NCBI GenBank assembly: GCA_963920525.1
Contig: OY986435.1
Coordinates: forward strand, 173,404,827 to 173,468,826
Direction of reading: 5' to 3'
Source of the DNA: Dichetophora obliterata
Lineage: Eukaryota; Arthropoda; Insecta; Diptera; Sciomyzidae
DNA: 64,000 bases
In this document: piece after piece, positions 12,020 through 21,685 of the stretch
Position numbering within the stretch: the stretch's first letter is position 1
How the letters are laid out: every line of letters starts with the position of its first letter
Notes under the pieces: model-generated
Seen by the model: only the letters and a program-made list of their open reading frames with translations
Databases searched by the model: none
What the model was told of the DNA's origin: nothing
Made by a program: the position numbers and the translations under genes

Positions 12020-12526
12020 ATCCAGATAAGAATGTGCATCTTCATTATACTTGTTGTTTATCAATTTGTTAGACTTCTTGTTTTGTTGAACCAGTCGCTT
12101 GTTGATTTCTTTGCTTGCTGAACTTGTTGTTTTGTTAAAGTTGTTTGTTGATTTCGTTGTTTATTAATTTTGTTGTTTTGTTAAAGTTGTTTGTTGATTT
12201 CGTTGTTTATTAATTTTGCTGTTTTGTTAAAGTTGTTTGTTGATTTCGTTGTTTATTATACTTGTTGTTTTATTAAAGTTGTTTAACTCCGTTTTTTGTT
12301 GAATTTCGTTGTGTCACTACAATCGATGATCCCTCGATTTTGGATATATGTTATTTATCCACAACACTCGAAAATGTTTCTTTTTGATAGGCAATTGAAG
12401 TTGATACTTCCGGTCTTTCAATCGATAATCCTTCGATTTCCTTTTGTTAATTTAATTTTAGAACATCCCGGTAAACCACCGAATATTTCCGTTTTTTTAC
12501 TAACTCAGGAATAGACCGTTGCCTTT
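12020..12526 (-). other. Retroviral leader with 46-bp tandem repeats
   Basis: Untranslated region between primer site and gag. From about 12120 to 12300 a 46-bp unit recurs about four times: GTTAAAG or its variant starts at 12134, 12180, 12226 and 12272, each followed by TTGTTTGTTGATTTCG in the first three. Two copies of a CAATCGAT-ATCC-TCGATTT motif lie near 12320 and 12420. Known gypsy leaders carry protein-binding repeats with insulator activity; whether these do is unknown. Confidence 0.7.
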
Positions 12527-12542
12527 CCTGCCGACTGCGCCA
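12527..12542 (-). other. tRNA-Ser primer-binding site
   Basis: Minus strand TGGCGCAGTCGGCAGG directly after the 5' LTR. It matches the tRNA-Ser type primer site known from 17.6 and 297, and differs from the tRNA-Lys type of gypsy itself. Confidence 0.85.
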
Positions 12543-12738
12543 AATACGTTTTTTGAACGAAGTTCTTTATAAAAAAAAATATTTTTATTTTTCACAACTA
12601 TTACACTTGATTGACAAAACTGACAAAAATGTGGGAACTGCAATTTAAGCATTTTGGTATTTCTTCACCGGATAAGCGTGTTTGTAGTTGTTGTTATTGT
12701 TTCAGGTGCTGACGTTGCGTCTGGCTTATACCGTAACT
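12543..12738 (-). repeat. 5' LTR (internally deleted, ~196 bp)
   Basis: Shares both ends with the 5336-5616 LTR but lacks an ~85-base internal block and has a shorter GTT run. Small differences also occur (CACAGGATG versus CACCGGATAAGCG). The deletion probably arose after integration, because both LTRs are copied from one template during reverse transcription. Confidence 0.85.
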
Positions 12739-12795
12739 CGCACTATATTTACCAACAACAAAAATGAAAAACAGCAACACAAACACGCGCGTATT
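12739..12795. repeat. hAT subterminal repeat unit 2 (right of LTR insertion)
   Basis: CGCACTATATTTACCAAC then a CAA-rich stretch and CACGCGCG, resembling 5300-5335. The remaining ~105 bases to 12900 are the hAT 5' terminal region. Confidence 0.6.
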
Positions 12796-12900
12796 GTTGC
12801 GGTGCAGCTGCGCCTGTGAATAATTCCGCGAATTATAACAATTCAAAAATCTTGAAGTTGTTGTAAAAGAGTGGAAAGAGTTAGGCGTTGACGACCGCTG

Positions 12901-12908
12901 GTTTACAC
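12901..12908. repeat. hAT target-site duplication, right copy
   Basis: GTTTACAC directly after the right terminus, a perfect match to 2783-2790 some 10 kb away. Confidence 0.9.
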
Positions 12909-13234
12909 CATCTCACATTCTATCATACATGCAAACTTTGACTTGTCGTAACACACAGTAGGACAATGTAAAGCGGCCTTTATGAGCAAGAAACACTTTT
13001 GAGCAATATTTCTTAAACACATCCACATCAAAGGTTATTTTAAAAGATTTGGCGGTTCGAAATTCATTGGAGGGCAGAACCCTTCAGCCAAGTTGCTTAA
13101 AATGCTTTAAGTTTTTAGTTTTTTCACTCCCGATTTATAGAAAAAAATTTCACTACGCCTTATAGACTCCAAAACTGTGGAACCGATCTATACGGAATTT
13201 AAGGAAACTAAAACAACATCTTAAGAGTGTTCCT
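12909..13234. other. Unannotated spacer
   Basis: Between the hAT target duplication and the next LINE. No gene, repeat or signal that I can support; the last ~100 bases may be remnant ORF1 or 5' sequence of that LINE. Confidence 0.4.
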
Positions 13235-13329
13235 GTGAAGTTTGGTTTTGATTGGACAAGGAGACATGGTACCTCACATAAAACCCAAATTTTTGGGTCT
13301 AAGTTTTATAAGAAAGACGACTCAACCTG

Positions 13330-13830
13330 TCCGTCAAACTCAAAAAAATTGAATAGGATATCCCTTTACTATCAAAATGTAAGGGATTACGCTCTAAGAC
13401 GCGAGACATATTTTTAATGTCTCAAAAGTTGTCTGAAGATATCATCGCATTGACTGAAACGTGGTTAAATGGAAGCATTACTGACTTGGAATTTTTTGAA
13501 AATAGTTTTGAAGTATATATAAAGGAAAGATACGCTGGCAATACTTCTGCTGTCGGTGGTGGTGTCTTATTAGCTGTTAGAAACTCTTTCGTTAGTTCCA
13601 TTATCGATATTTCCTGCTCTTCTAATATCGAACTCATATGCATTAAGATTGTACATTGTAATTCTAATGTATATGTTGTTAATGCTTATGTTCCTCCAAA
13701 GAGCAGTGTGGAAATTTATGCAAGCCTTACGGATTGATTAGAATACGTAATAAATATTCTTGACTTTAGTGACGACATTTTATTGTTGGGAGATTTTAAT
13801 CTGCCTGACTTGAAATAGGAATCTTCAGAC
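13330..13830 (+). pseudogene. LINE endonuclease (AP-type)
   Basis: Block 13235-13417 ends in RISLYYQNVRDYALRRETYF, the usual start of an AP endonuclease (YxN). A frameshift in a T run at ~13413 moves to block 13417-13737 with IIALTETWLNGS (catalytic Glu), GGVLLAVRN and VVNAYVPP. After a stop at 13736 the motif LLGDFNLPDL appears at ~13785. The C-terminal third continues in 13832-14167 with RLLDLVL and DDYHPPLS. The enzyme nicks target DNA to start copying. Confidence 0.8.
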
Positions 13831-14182
13831 GATGATTCACATTTTTACATTTAAATCGAAGACACGCCAAGAGCATATATTTGTTGATAATATATGTTCT
13901 GACTTACAACAAGTAAGTTGTATTAACAATAGTCGTGAAAGACTTCTTGACCTGGTCTTAACTACAGACTGCAACAGCGTGGTTGTTAAGAGGGCCCTTC
14001 ATGCTCTAACTTTTGTTGATGACTACCATCCACCACTGAGCATATGGCACAAGTTCGACAGAGAAAATATAGTGATTTCCAATTCAATAGGTAAAGTTTA
14101 TGAACACAATTTTAAAAAAGCTGACTTTTTGAAGTTGAATCATTTACTTCATATAAACTTAATGTAATTTTAGAATATTTTA

Positions 14183-14911
14183 ATGGTAATAATCTTGAAG
14201 ATTCAATTATTTTTTTTATATATAAATCGTTATTTGTTTTCTGAGTCCTTGCCGTATAGCCTCAAATTTGCGATAAATTGTGCTTACCCTTGGTACACAA
14301 GGGAATTAAAGACTCTTCGAAACAACAGGAATAGGGCATGGAAGAAATATGTCTTTAGCTTTGACTTAAATGACCTAGAGACCTACCAACGTTTGTTTCT
14401 GGATTTTGAAAGTTGCTCAGCTACCTTGTATCACAATAATTTAGAAAGTATTAAGCTGAGAATATTGTCTGATTCAAAGAAGTTTTGGGGTAAAATCTCC
14501 TCGATTTTACATCTGCTTAAATTTAGTTTATTCAGGTAATCAAGTCGATTGTATTTACACTGATTTTAGTAAAGCATTAGATAACTTCCACACAAATTAA
14601 TTATATTTATACTAAAGTTTATGGGTTTTCCACAATTTTTTTAAAGCTCGATCCAATCGTATCTGACAGAGCGATCTTATCAAATACGATTTCGAGGTGT
14701 ATTGTCTGCTGAATTGATCGCTGAATCAGGTGTTCCTCAGGGTAGCCACCTTGGTCTACTTCTGTTTATTTTAGGCATTAATGATGTAACCCACATCATC
14801 AAACACTATCATCTGCTCATTTATGCAGATGATGTGAAAATATACAGAACAATAGATCATAAAGACAATTCAGATCTCCTCCAGTCTGATTTAAAATCCT
14901 TTGAGGCTTGA
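14183..14911 (+). pseudogene. LINE reverse transcriptase fragments
   Basis: Block 14183-14539 is the region before the RT core (PWYTRELKTLRNNRNRAWKK). The RT palm is reduced: 14545-14600 has a CIYTDFSKAL-like remnant and 14702-14911 has SGVPQGSHLGLLLFI and HLLIYADDVKIYR (catalytic YADD). Much of the finger region between them is deleted. Confidence 0.8.
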
Positions 14912-15039
14912 TGCTCTAAAACTTTACCTAAAAGTAATTCTAAAAATAATATGTTTTTAAATCCAGATAAATGCCAAACTATGATCTATGAACTATCGCA
15001 GGATCTTTTCGCGAAAAAGGGATAATTTAATTTTTGATT

Positions 15040-15700
15040 ATTAGATAAAAGATACTGCTTTAAGTCGTGTAGATTCTGTCAAAGATCTTGGTATATGCAT
15101 GGATTCTAAGCTATCGTTTAGTGTTCATATGTAAAAAAGCATCTTCTATGCTCGGGCTTATAAAACGCTGGGTCAAAGAATTTAATAGTATGATTACAAC
15201 TACAAAGCTCTATTAATCTATTGTGTGTCCTCATTTGGTGTATGCAAATCAAGTTTGGTCCCCAAGTTACAATGTTCATGTTGAACGAATAAAAAGTATC
15301 CAAAAACGTTTTGTTCGGTTTACTCTACGGGGCTTAAGTGGAATTGACATTTTAAACCTTCCTCCTTATGAGGATCGTTTAAAACTATTAAAAATGCAAT
15401 CTTTAAATGAGTCTGCAGATATCGTCTATTTACACCAACTCATAACTGGTGTGTTTGTTTATTAAATTATATGGCTACTGCTCCTTTAAATCGCATGAGT
15501 ACCTTTGTTAACAACTATAGCTTTTTTGATGTTAACTTATCGAAAGGTCAACTCAAAAGTAGATTGAAAACTAATGTATGATTAGATTTATGTAAACGCG
15601 TAGTTAGTTGTTATGTCTTGTGTTGTCCCTGAGCCCAACCCATATTATAGCGGGTAACTTTTTCTCACTTAAGATTATTTTGGACCACTTTTATCTATAT
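15040..15700 (+). pseudogene. LINE ORF2 C-terminus
   Basis: Block 15223-15465 reads CPHLVYANQVWSPSYNVHV and IQKRFVRFTLRGL, then LPPYEDRLKLLKMQSL, the thumb and C-terminal region of Jockey/CR1-type ORF2. Similarity probably continues to about 15650. Confidence 0.7.
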
Positions 15701-15822
15701 CGTTGAAATATTTTAATGATATTTGGGGTGGTTCTTAAACCCCGGCTCAGACAGAATTTTTGAATGGTTTTTGGCTGGTTTGTCGAACAACTACAGAATA
15801 TAAGGAACTGTATGATTGTAAA

Positions 15823-15897
15823 GTGGCTTTAGCCTAATGGTAGAGGTCGTGGCCCGTACGTTAGAGAGCGGAGGTTCAAACACCATCTCAGGCAGAA
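15823..15897 (+). other. tRNA-like SINE head or tRNA pseudogene
   Basis: A box TAGCCTAATGG at 15830-15840 and B box GGTTCAAACACC at 15873-15884, 43 bases apart as in a tRNA gene, followed by a T run. These are the internal RNA polymerase III promoter elements. I could not fold a complete cloverleaf, so a tRNA-derived SINE head is more likely than a functional tRNA. Confidence 0.6.
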
Positions 15898-15924
15898 TGT
15901 TTTTTTTCATTATTAGATGTTATG

Positions 15925-16085
15925 ATCATTCGTAAATGTAACAAATGTATTCGTACAATATACATTTGTTTTTGTACGAATACGAATAAAATATTCGTAA
16001 TATGAACCAATATACGTCGATTCTACGAACTCTATTTGTAGCTGAAAACTACGAATAAGATTCAAATTTTTTTGAGTGTAGATAT
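15925..16085 (-). repeat. Short interspersed repeat with ACACTCAAAAAA terminus
   Basis: Read on minus: TACACTCAAAAAAATTTG, then a block with TTATTCGTAGTTTTCAG and TCGTAGAATCGACG, then TATTCGTATTCGTACAAAAA. The same blocks in the same order occur on plus at about 35798-35935. Probably a small non-autonomous element. Confidence 0.6.
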
Positions 16086-16089
16086 CTTT

Positions 16090-17218
16090 ATAATAAAAAC
16101 TAAATAGTGTTCGTTGGCATGGTGAAAGAAAATCAGGTGTTAGTGAGTTTTTGACAACACCATGAATTTTTTTGCTTCTATCAAAAAATTGTGAGCAAAA
16201 GAGCGGACCTGTTGATAGTAGTCAAATTGTGTTATTTGTTTGAGTTGCTAGATGATGTGCTATAGTTTTTATTGGGGAAACTAAATATAAACAAATATTA
16301 AATGCAATTAATTGTGCCGTGTTGTGTTGACAAAAAGTTTTTGCAGTTGTCTTCGCCGATTTGCCAAGTTTGTCATTGAATGTTTTGGCCATTTTGTCAG
16401 AAACGTGCGCTGGAAGGTGTCGCCGACCTGAAGCTTTGGCCAGCATGCAAATTGTCTTGCATTCACATCGTTGTTTTTTTTTTTGCATAACGCACAGCAT
16501 CTCATCTATTTTTTATTTTTTCCCATATCATACAAAAACACAATTTAACAAAATTTGTTTTCATTACAATTCACCATCAGCTGTTTTTGACAAAACGGGG
16601 AAATATAATTTTATCATTTTGAGAGAGAAGAATCAAACTCACTAACACCTCTATTTCTTACACCATGTTCGTTGGTAGATTTATCAGTTATGAGCGGGTA
16701 TGGGCACCACTACATTTAAAGCTTTGTGTTGTTTTGTTCTCTTTGCACTAAGAAAAATTTATACGCAAATCTAATATATAAAAATAAATGTTTGTACATA
16801 TTTTATGCTCTGCAATACCATTGATTGCCCTTGTCCAAGCAATATAGGCACAGTTAAAATTTGCCACACCCTCTTTTACCGTTCACAAATCAATAAAATT
16901 CCATACTAAAGGCGGTGTCGGTGGTATTAGATTAAAATTTGTTAATTAAGTTGGTATGATTAGTGTCGCCAACTGTTCTAAAAATGGGAGAGATCATAAA
17001 AGCCATTTAAAAAATTATTTTGCCAAGTATTAAAAAAAAGTTTAAGTATATACGTATATTTAATTTAATGCAAAATGTGCTCACTTTGCAGAACACGTTC
17101 TAAAACTTTTATAAATAACATGCACAGCATAAGAATTTTTAGCGTGTAGCTTTTTGATTTTTTTCGATATTCTCTTTTTGCTTCGTCCGACGCAGGTATT
17201 ACTTCATTGCAGTCTTGT
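16090..17218. other. Unannotated AT-rich sequence
   Basis: No supported gene. A Cys-rich small frame on minus at 16222-16500 lies in low-complexity sequence and overlaps others, so I did not call it. It could be host intergenic DNA. Confidence 0.4.
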
Positions 17219-17363
17219 TTAACCCGAATCACCCTGAGTAAATTTTTTAAAATTTTCAGAATGACCTATTAACGCAAATATAAATGGTTTATACTAAAAT
17301 AAGCACATTTTTAGTTTTTGTGTTTTCATTGCCATATGGCAACGACAGGGTGTTTCGGGTTAA
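17219..17363. mobile_element. piggyBac-type MITE (TTAA-flanked)
   Basis: TTAA at 17219-17222, then CCCGAATCACCCTG; the other end reads CAGGGTGTTTCGGG followed by TTAA at 17360-17363. The 14-base termini are inverted repeats with one mismatch. TTAA duplication plus CCC-starting termini is the piggyBac pattern. There is no coding capacity in 137 bases. Confidence 0.75.
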
Positions 17364-17521
17364 GGTTCTAATACAGTGTGTAAACAATTAAAATTAATTT
17401 TTTTTGTTATAATATGGTTCTTTAAGGTCTTAAGAATACACAAAATTTTAGAAAAAATATTAAATAGAAAATTAGTTATAAAATATGTTATATTCGTATG
17501 TTGCGTGATATTCAAGAACCT

Positions 17522-18203
17522 TTAACCCTTATCGGTCCCCTGTATGCGCACGCATACAATTTTGATCTTTAACCTTGAATTAAATAAAAACGGTTCAGCG
17601 AAATGACCTTGTATTTTGCAAAGTAGAATTATTTGGCCTGTACAACCAAAAAAACCCGTTTTTGAATTTGTATCCTTACTGTATTTGCCTGTGTAGTTAT
17701 AGTTACGAATCGGTCCCTGTGTATGTGCGCGCATACATATAAGCAGGTACCTGGAATTGCCGCTTATTTTTGTGTGCGGATTTATAGCACGCTCTTATTT
17801 TTTCGTTTTATGAAGTTCTGTTTGTTCTGGAACACACATAAATGAAGTTTGTTTGCGCATTTATTTGAATTTTGGTTGTGTTTCGAAGTATTTAATAAAA
17901 AATGGATAGAGTTTTACGTGAAAGAAGGCAGCGAGATGAATTAGAAATGGATTTTGATTTGGATAGCGAAGCGGGCGAGTCTCAGTGCTATAGTGGCGAT
18001 GATTTTGCATTATCAGACGAGGAGAATAATGAAAGTGAAGTTAGCGTGCATTCGGATGAAGACGACATTGAGCCACTTGAGCAAAATTTAGCAGAAGAAA
18101 ATGCAGCAAATCCTGAAAAGAAATATTTTTCAAAAAATAAGAAAATTTAATATTCATCGCAACCATTTGAAATAAATCGAAGAAATTCATTTCGACGCAG
18201 AAA
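17522..18203 (+). mobile_element. Left part of a piggyBac-like element
   Basis: TTAA at 17522-17525 is followed by CCCTTATCGGTCCC. A subterminal motif, CGGTCCC-TGTATG-GCGC-CGCATACA, occurs at ~17533 and again at ~17711 in direct orientation. An acidic open frame starts at 17902. The element is cut off at 18203, where the large palindrome starts; no AAGGGTTAA right end was found. Confidence 0.65.
17902..18150 (+). pseudogene. N-terminus of a piggyBac-like transposase
   Basis: 82 codons from ATG, very acidic (DFDLDSEAGESQCYSGDD, then SDEENNESEVSVHSDEDD). Such an acidic leader is typical of piggyBac transposases. The stop at 18148 and the palindrome remove everything including the catalytic domain. 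The assignment rests on the acidic leader plus the TTAA-CCCTT terminus 380 bases upstream. Confidence 0.55.
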
Positions 18204-19430
18204 CTATAAATACTTATAGACATTGCAACTGAAAGGAACGGCACGAAATGAAAAATTTGACCGTACAAGACAAGAGACCCGACGAGTAACAAACCTAACG
18301 AGTAATCGCTTGCAGCAATTTGTGTTGCTAGCACAATATGTATATGTTGCTTAAAGCAGCCTGACTTTGTTTACATTTGTTTTGCTTTATTTGTTGTTGC
18401 TGCATTGGACTTTTTTGTTACGCTAGGATTTTGTTCAAGTTTTGGAAGCATTTCGTTGATCGTCAGATATAAATCATTTTTTTGCAATTTTGTCTAACTG
18501 AAGCAAAGGCGTTTTAGATAAATCGCTGTATCTTTCTTATTTCTAAACGGATTGAAATGCTCTTAAGGACAAAATTTTAGAAAATTGATTTATCTTTCAA
18601 ATGACATTAAAATTAAATTAATTAAAAATTAATTCAATTATTTATTACCTATTTTAAACAGATTTAAAACAAAAACTCTAATCTGCTGCACAGAGTTAAA
18701 TCCACTCATAACTTTAAATTGTATTTTTTAAAGAAAATGCCGTCAATTTTGTTTTCTTGTTTGTATTTCTTTGTAACTAAATTGTTATTCGACTAATTTG
18801 TTAAAAAAGTATCTATTTATCTATCTGAAGCAAAGGTGGTTTAGATAAATCGCCATATCTTTTTTGTTTCTAATCGGATTCAAATGCTCCAAAGGACAAC
18901 ATTTTAGAAAATTGATTAATCCTTAAAATGACGTTAAAATGAAATTTTTCAAAAATCTACAGCACAGGATTAAATCCACTCATACCTTTAAATTTTATTG
19001 TTCATAGAAAAGACTATAAATTTTGTTTTTTTTAATGCAAAATCTAGGCTTATAAACGAACTTTTAGATGGAATTCTTGATTAACATATTAATTAACTAA
19101 AATTATGTCAAACTAATTTTTTATAAAATTCTCCTTTAATTGTTTTAAATAGATTTTAAAAACTTTCCGTTAATACGTTATATGATGTTAAGAAAAATAT
19201 TAGAATGTAATCCGATTCTCTGGGTAAAATATGTTCATAACAATTTGGTTTTCTTCTTTAATTTAATTTTAATTATTTTTCGATCCGGCCCTTTTTTAAT
19301 AACAAAAAATATGTTATTATTGTTTTTTTAAGGCAAGATGTAGGCTTATTAACAAATTGTAAGCTCAAATTATTTATTAAATTGTGAAAAAGGAATACAT
19401 ATATGAAAACTAAAACAACTCAACTAGTTT
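18204..19430 (+). repeat. Large palindrome, left arm (1227 bp)
   Basis: Pairs as reverse complement with 19731-21101. Starts at CTATAAATACTTATAGAC and ends at CAACTCAACTAGTTT. By eye the arms differ by only a few percent. Each arm also contains a direct repeat of about 120 bases (near 18498 and 18824, starting CTGAAGCAAAGG). No protein recognised. Confidence 0.92.
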
Positions 19431-19730
19431 TAAGGTTTTCATAATATTGATTACTTAAACATGAATTATTATAAAATAAGTTTTGAAGTTTTTTGTGATA
19501 AATTTTTTCCTTTTCCTTTGAAAATTTAAAAATTACAAAATCAATGACATTTTTAAAGATTTTTCCTTTGCTTTTAAATTTCAATTAATTGAATTGTTTT
19601 ATAAAAGTATTCCAATTCCGAAAGCGATCCAAAATGAACAACTCCTTTAAACTTTGTTGGTTCTTTATAATGTTATAATAAGCTTGGGGTGCTTCAAAAA
19701 CTAAAATCAGAATTAATTTTAACATAAAGT
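19431..19730. other. Palindrome spacer (300 bp)
   Basis: Unpaired AT-rich sequence between the two palindrome arms. No recognised feature. Confidence 0.8.
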
Positions 19731-21101
19731 AAACCAGTTGAGTTGTTTTAGTTTTCATATATGTATTCCTTTTTCACAATTTAATAAATAATTTGAGCTT
19801 ACAATTTGTTAATAAGCCTACATCTTGCCTTAAAAAAAACAATAATAACATATTTTTTGTTATTAAAAAAGGGCCGGATCGAAAAATAATTAAAATTAAA
19901 TTAAAGAAGAAAACCAAATTGTTATGAACACATTTTACCCAGAGAATCGGATTACATTCTAATATTTTTCTTAACATCATATAACGTATTAACGGAAAGT
20001 TTTTAAAATCTATTTAAAACAATTAAAGAAGAATTTTATAAAAAAATTAGTTTGACATAATTTTAGTTTATTAATATGTAATCAATAATTCCATCTAAAA
20101 GTTCGTTTATAAGCCTAGATTTTGCATTAAAAAAAAACAAAATTTATAGTCTTTTCTATGAACAATAAAATTTAAAGGTATGAGTGGATTTAATCCTGTG
20201 CAGTATATTTTTGAAAAATTTCATTTTAACGTCATTTTAAGGATTAATCAATTTTCTAAAATGTTGTCCTTTGGAGCATTTGAATCCGATTAGAAACAAA
20301 AAAGATATGGCGATTTATCTAAACCACCTTTGCTTCAGATAGATAAATAGATACTTTTTTAACAAATTAGTCGAATAACAATTTAGTTACAAAGAAATAC
20401 AAACAAGAAAACAAAATTGACGGCATTTTCTTTAAAAAATACAATTTAAAGTTATGAGTGGATTTAACTCTGTGCAGCAGATTAGAGTTTTTGTTTTAAA
20501 TCTGTTTAAAATAGGTAATAAATAATTGAATTAATTTTTAATTAATTTAATTTTAATGTCATTTGAAAGATAAATCAATTTTCTAAAATTTTGTCCTTAA
20601 GAGCATTTCAATCCGTTTAGAAATAAAAAAGATACAGCGATTTATCTAAAACGCCTTTGCTTCAGTTAGACAAAATCGCAAAAAAATGATTTATATCTGA
20701 CGATCAACGAAATGCTTCCAAAACTTGAACAAAATCCTAGCGTAACAAAAAAGTCCACTGCAGCAACAACAAATCAAGCAAAACAAATGTAAACAAAGTC
20801 AGGCTGCTTTAAGCAAATATACATATTGTGCTAGCAACACAAATTGCTGCAAGCGATTACTCGTTAGGTTTGTTACTCGTCGGGTCTCTTGTCTTGTACG
20901 GGCAAATTTTTCATTTCGTGCCGTTCCTTTCAGTTGCAATAGGGCTGTTCACATTTCAAATCGCTCATCAAATCGTTTGTCAAATACAATAGAACAACGT
21001 GAAATTTTCATGGAATTCCCACGTTGTTCTATTGGATTTGACAAACGATTTGATGAGCGATTTGAAATGTGAACAGCCCTAATGTCTATAAGTATTTATA
21101 G
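19731..21101 (-). repeat. Large palindrome, right arm
   Basis: Reverse complement of 18204-19430. Leaving out the 140-bp MITE at 20941-21080 and its AAT duplication, the arm is 1228 bp, one base different from the left arm. Confidence 0.92.
20941..21080. mobile_element. 140-bp hairpin MITE inserted in the palindrome arm
   Basis: Begins AGGGCTGTTCACATTTC and ends GAAATGTGAACAGCCCT. The arms of about 60 bases pair with a single visible mismatch around a ~20-base loop. It is flanked by AAT on both sides (20938-20940, 21081-21083). The left palindrome arm has the empty site, which confirms the ends. Superfamily unclear; a 3-bp duplication would suit PIF/Harbinger-like elements. Confidence 0.85.
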
Positions 21102-21131
21102 GCTCTGTGCATGGTGAGATTTAAAAATGGA

Positions 21132-21503
21132 ACGAGACAGTACTGTTAAGACAGTGAAAAACACGTTTTAATTGTCAAACTTTGTGTCTGTGGAAAAGAG
21201 TACAGACAGTTTTTAAGACAGTTGGCAAGACAGTAGACAAAATAGTAAAAAATGTCTATTTTATGAAGAAAATTTTTGTTAAAACTACGAGTACGCCAAA
21301 GTATTGCAAATTTTCCTTTAACTCTATCAAATTTTCACGTATTCTATCACTTGATATGCTAAATATCATTCTACTTTCCTAGCTACTGTCCCGCCAACTA
21401 TCTACAAAAAACTTAAGACAGTAGAGCAGACAGTAGCAAAAGTTAGTGTGTGTGGGTAAAAATTTGTGAATGTGTTGTGACTGTCTTAACAGTACTGTCT
21501 CGT
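21132..21503. mobile_element. 372-bp foldback element with GACAGT repeats
   Basis: The first 24 bases (ACGAGACAGTACTGTTAAGA...) and the last 24 are perfect inverted repeats. GACAGT or its complement recurs internally at about 21207, 21220, 21232, 21385, 21417 and 21430, like subterminal transposase-binding motifs. No coding potential and no clear target duplication. Confidence 0.7.
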
Positions 21504-21685
21504 GTAACCTCCGTGTAAAGGGTAAGTGTCAAAAGGAAACTTTTCAGTCGTGGTAGGATAGAAAATATCAGGTTGAATAAAATTTGTGTGTGTTGAAATA
21601 AATTTGCCTTTTTTGCTGTGTCAAATGGACGATGAAATTTGGCAATTGCAAATTTTGACGTTTCACATTTCGATCGTGTCTTCCA

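Larger units (their letters stand above)
5336..12738 (-). mobile_element. Gypsy-type endogenous retrovirus (errantivirus-like), degenerate
   Basis: About 7.4 kb on the minus strand, bounded by two related LTRs. In transcription order: 5' LTR (12543-12738), tRNA-Ser primer site, leader with tandem repeats, gag, pol (protease, RT, RNase H, integrase), env, polypurine tract, 3' LTR (5336-5616). Presence of env and a gag without a zinc knuckle fit insect errantiviruses related to 17.6/297/ZAM. All three genes have frameshifts or stops. The expected 4-bp target duplication is not exact: CGCG at 5331-5334 versus CGCA at 12739-12742, with an ambiguous boundary. Confidence 0.9.
2791..12900 (-). mobile_element. 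hAT transposon split by an LTR retrotransposon
   Basis: Left end CAGGGGTCGCCACAGAA at 2791; right end (read on minus) CAGCGGTCGTCAACGC starting at 12900. The 8 bases outside both ends are identical: GTTTACAC at 2783-2790 and 12901-12908. An 8-bp duplication is the hAT signature. A hAT transposase pseudogene lies on the minus strand at 3319-5037. The 5336-12738 Gypsy-type element sits in its 5' leader. Subtracting it leaves an ancestral element of about 2.7 kb, a normal hAT size. Confidence 0.9.
13235..15700 (+). mobile_element. Decayed non-LTR retrotransposon (Jockey/CR1-like)
   Basis: Endonuclease, RT and a C-terminal segment occur in order on the plus strand, each in short, shifted frames. 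There is no RNase H. The C-terminal wording (YANQVWSPSY, RIKSIQKRFVRFTLRGL) resembles Jockey/CR1-group LINEs. No clear 3' tail or target duplication was found, so the right border is approximate. Confidence 0.8.

Noticed and set aside
16222..16645. Overlapping frames on both strands, some Cys-rich
   Set aside because: Low complexity, mutually overlapping, no recognisable domain; likely chance.
19774..19980. 68-codon minus frame duplicated in both palindrome arms
   Set aside because: It appears twice only because of the palindrome; the left-arm copy has differences and the sequence is AT-rich and unlike known proteins.
18204..21101. Palindrome as a pure assembly artefact
   Set aside because: The arms carry independent substitutions and one holds a MITE the other lacks, which a mirrored assembly would not produce; long reads would still be decisive.
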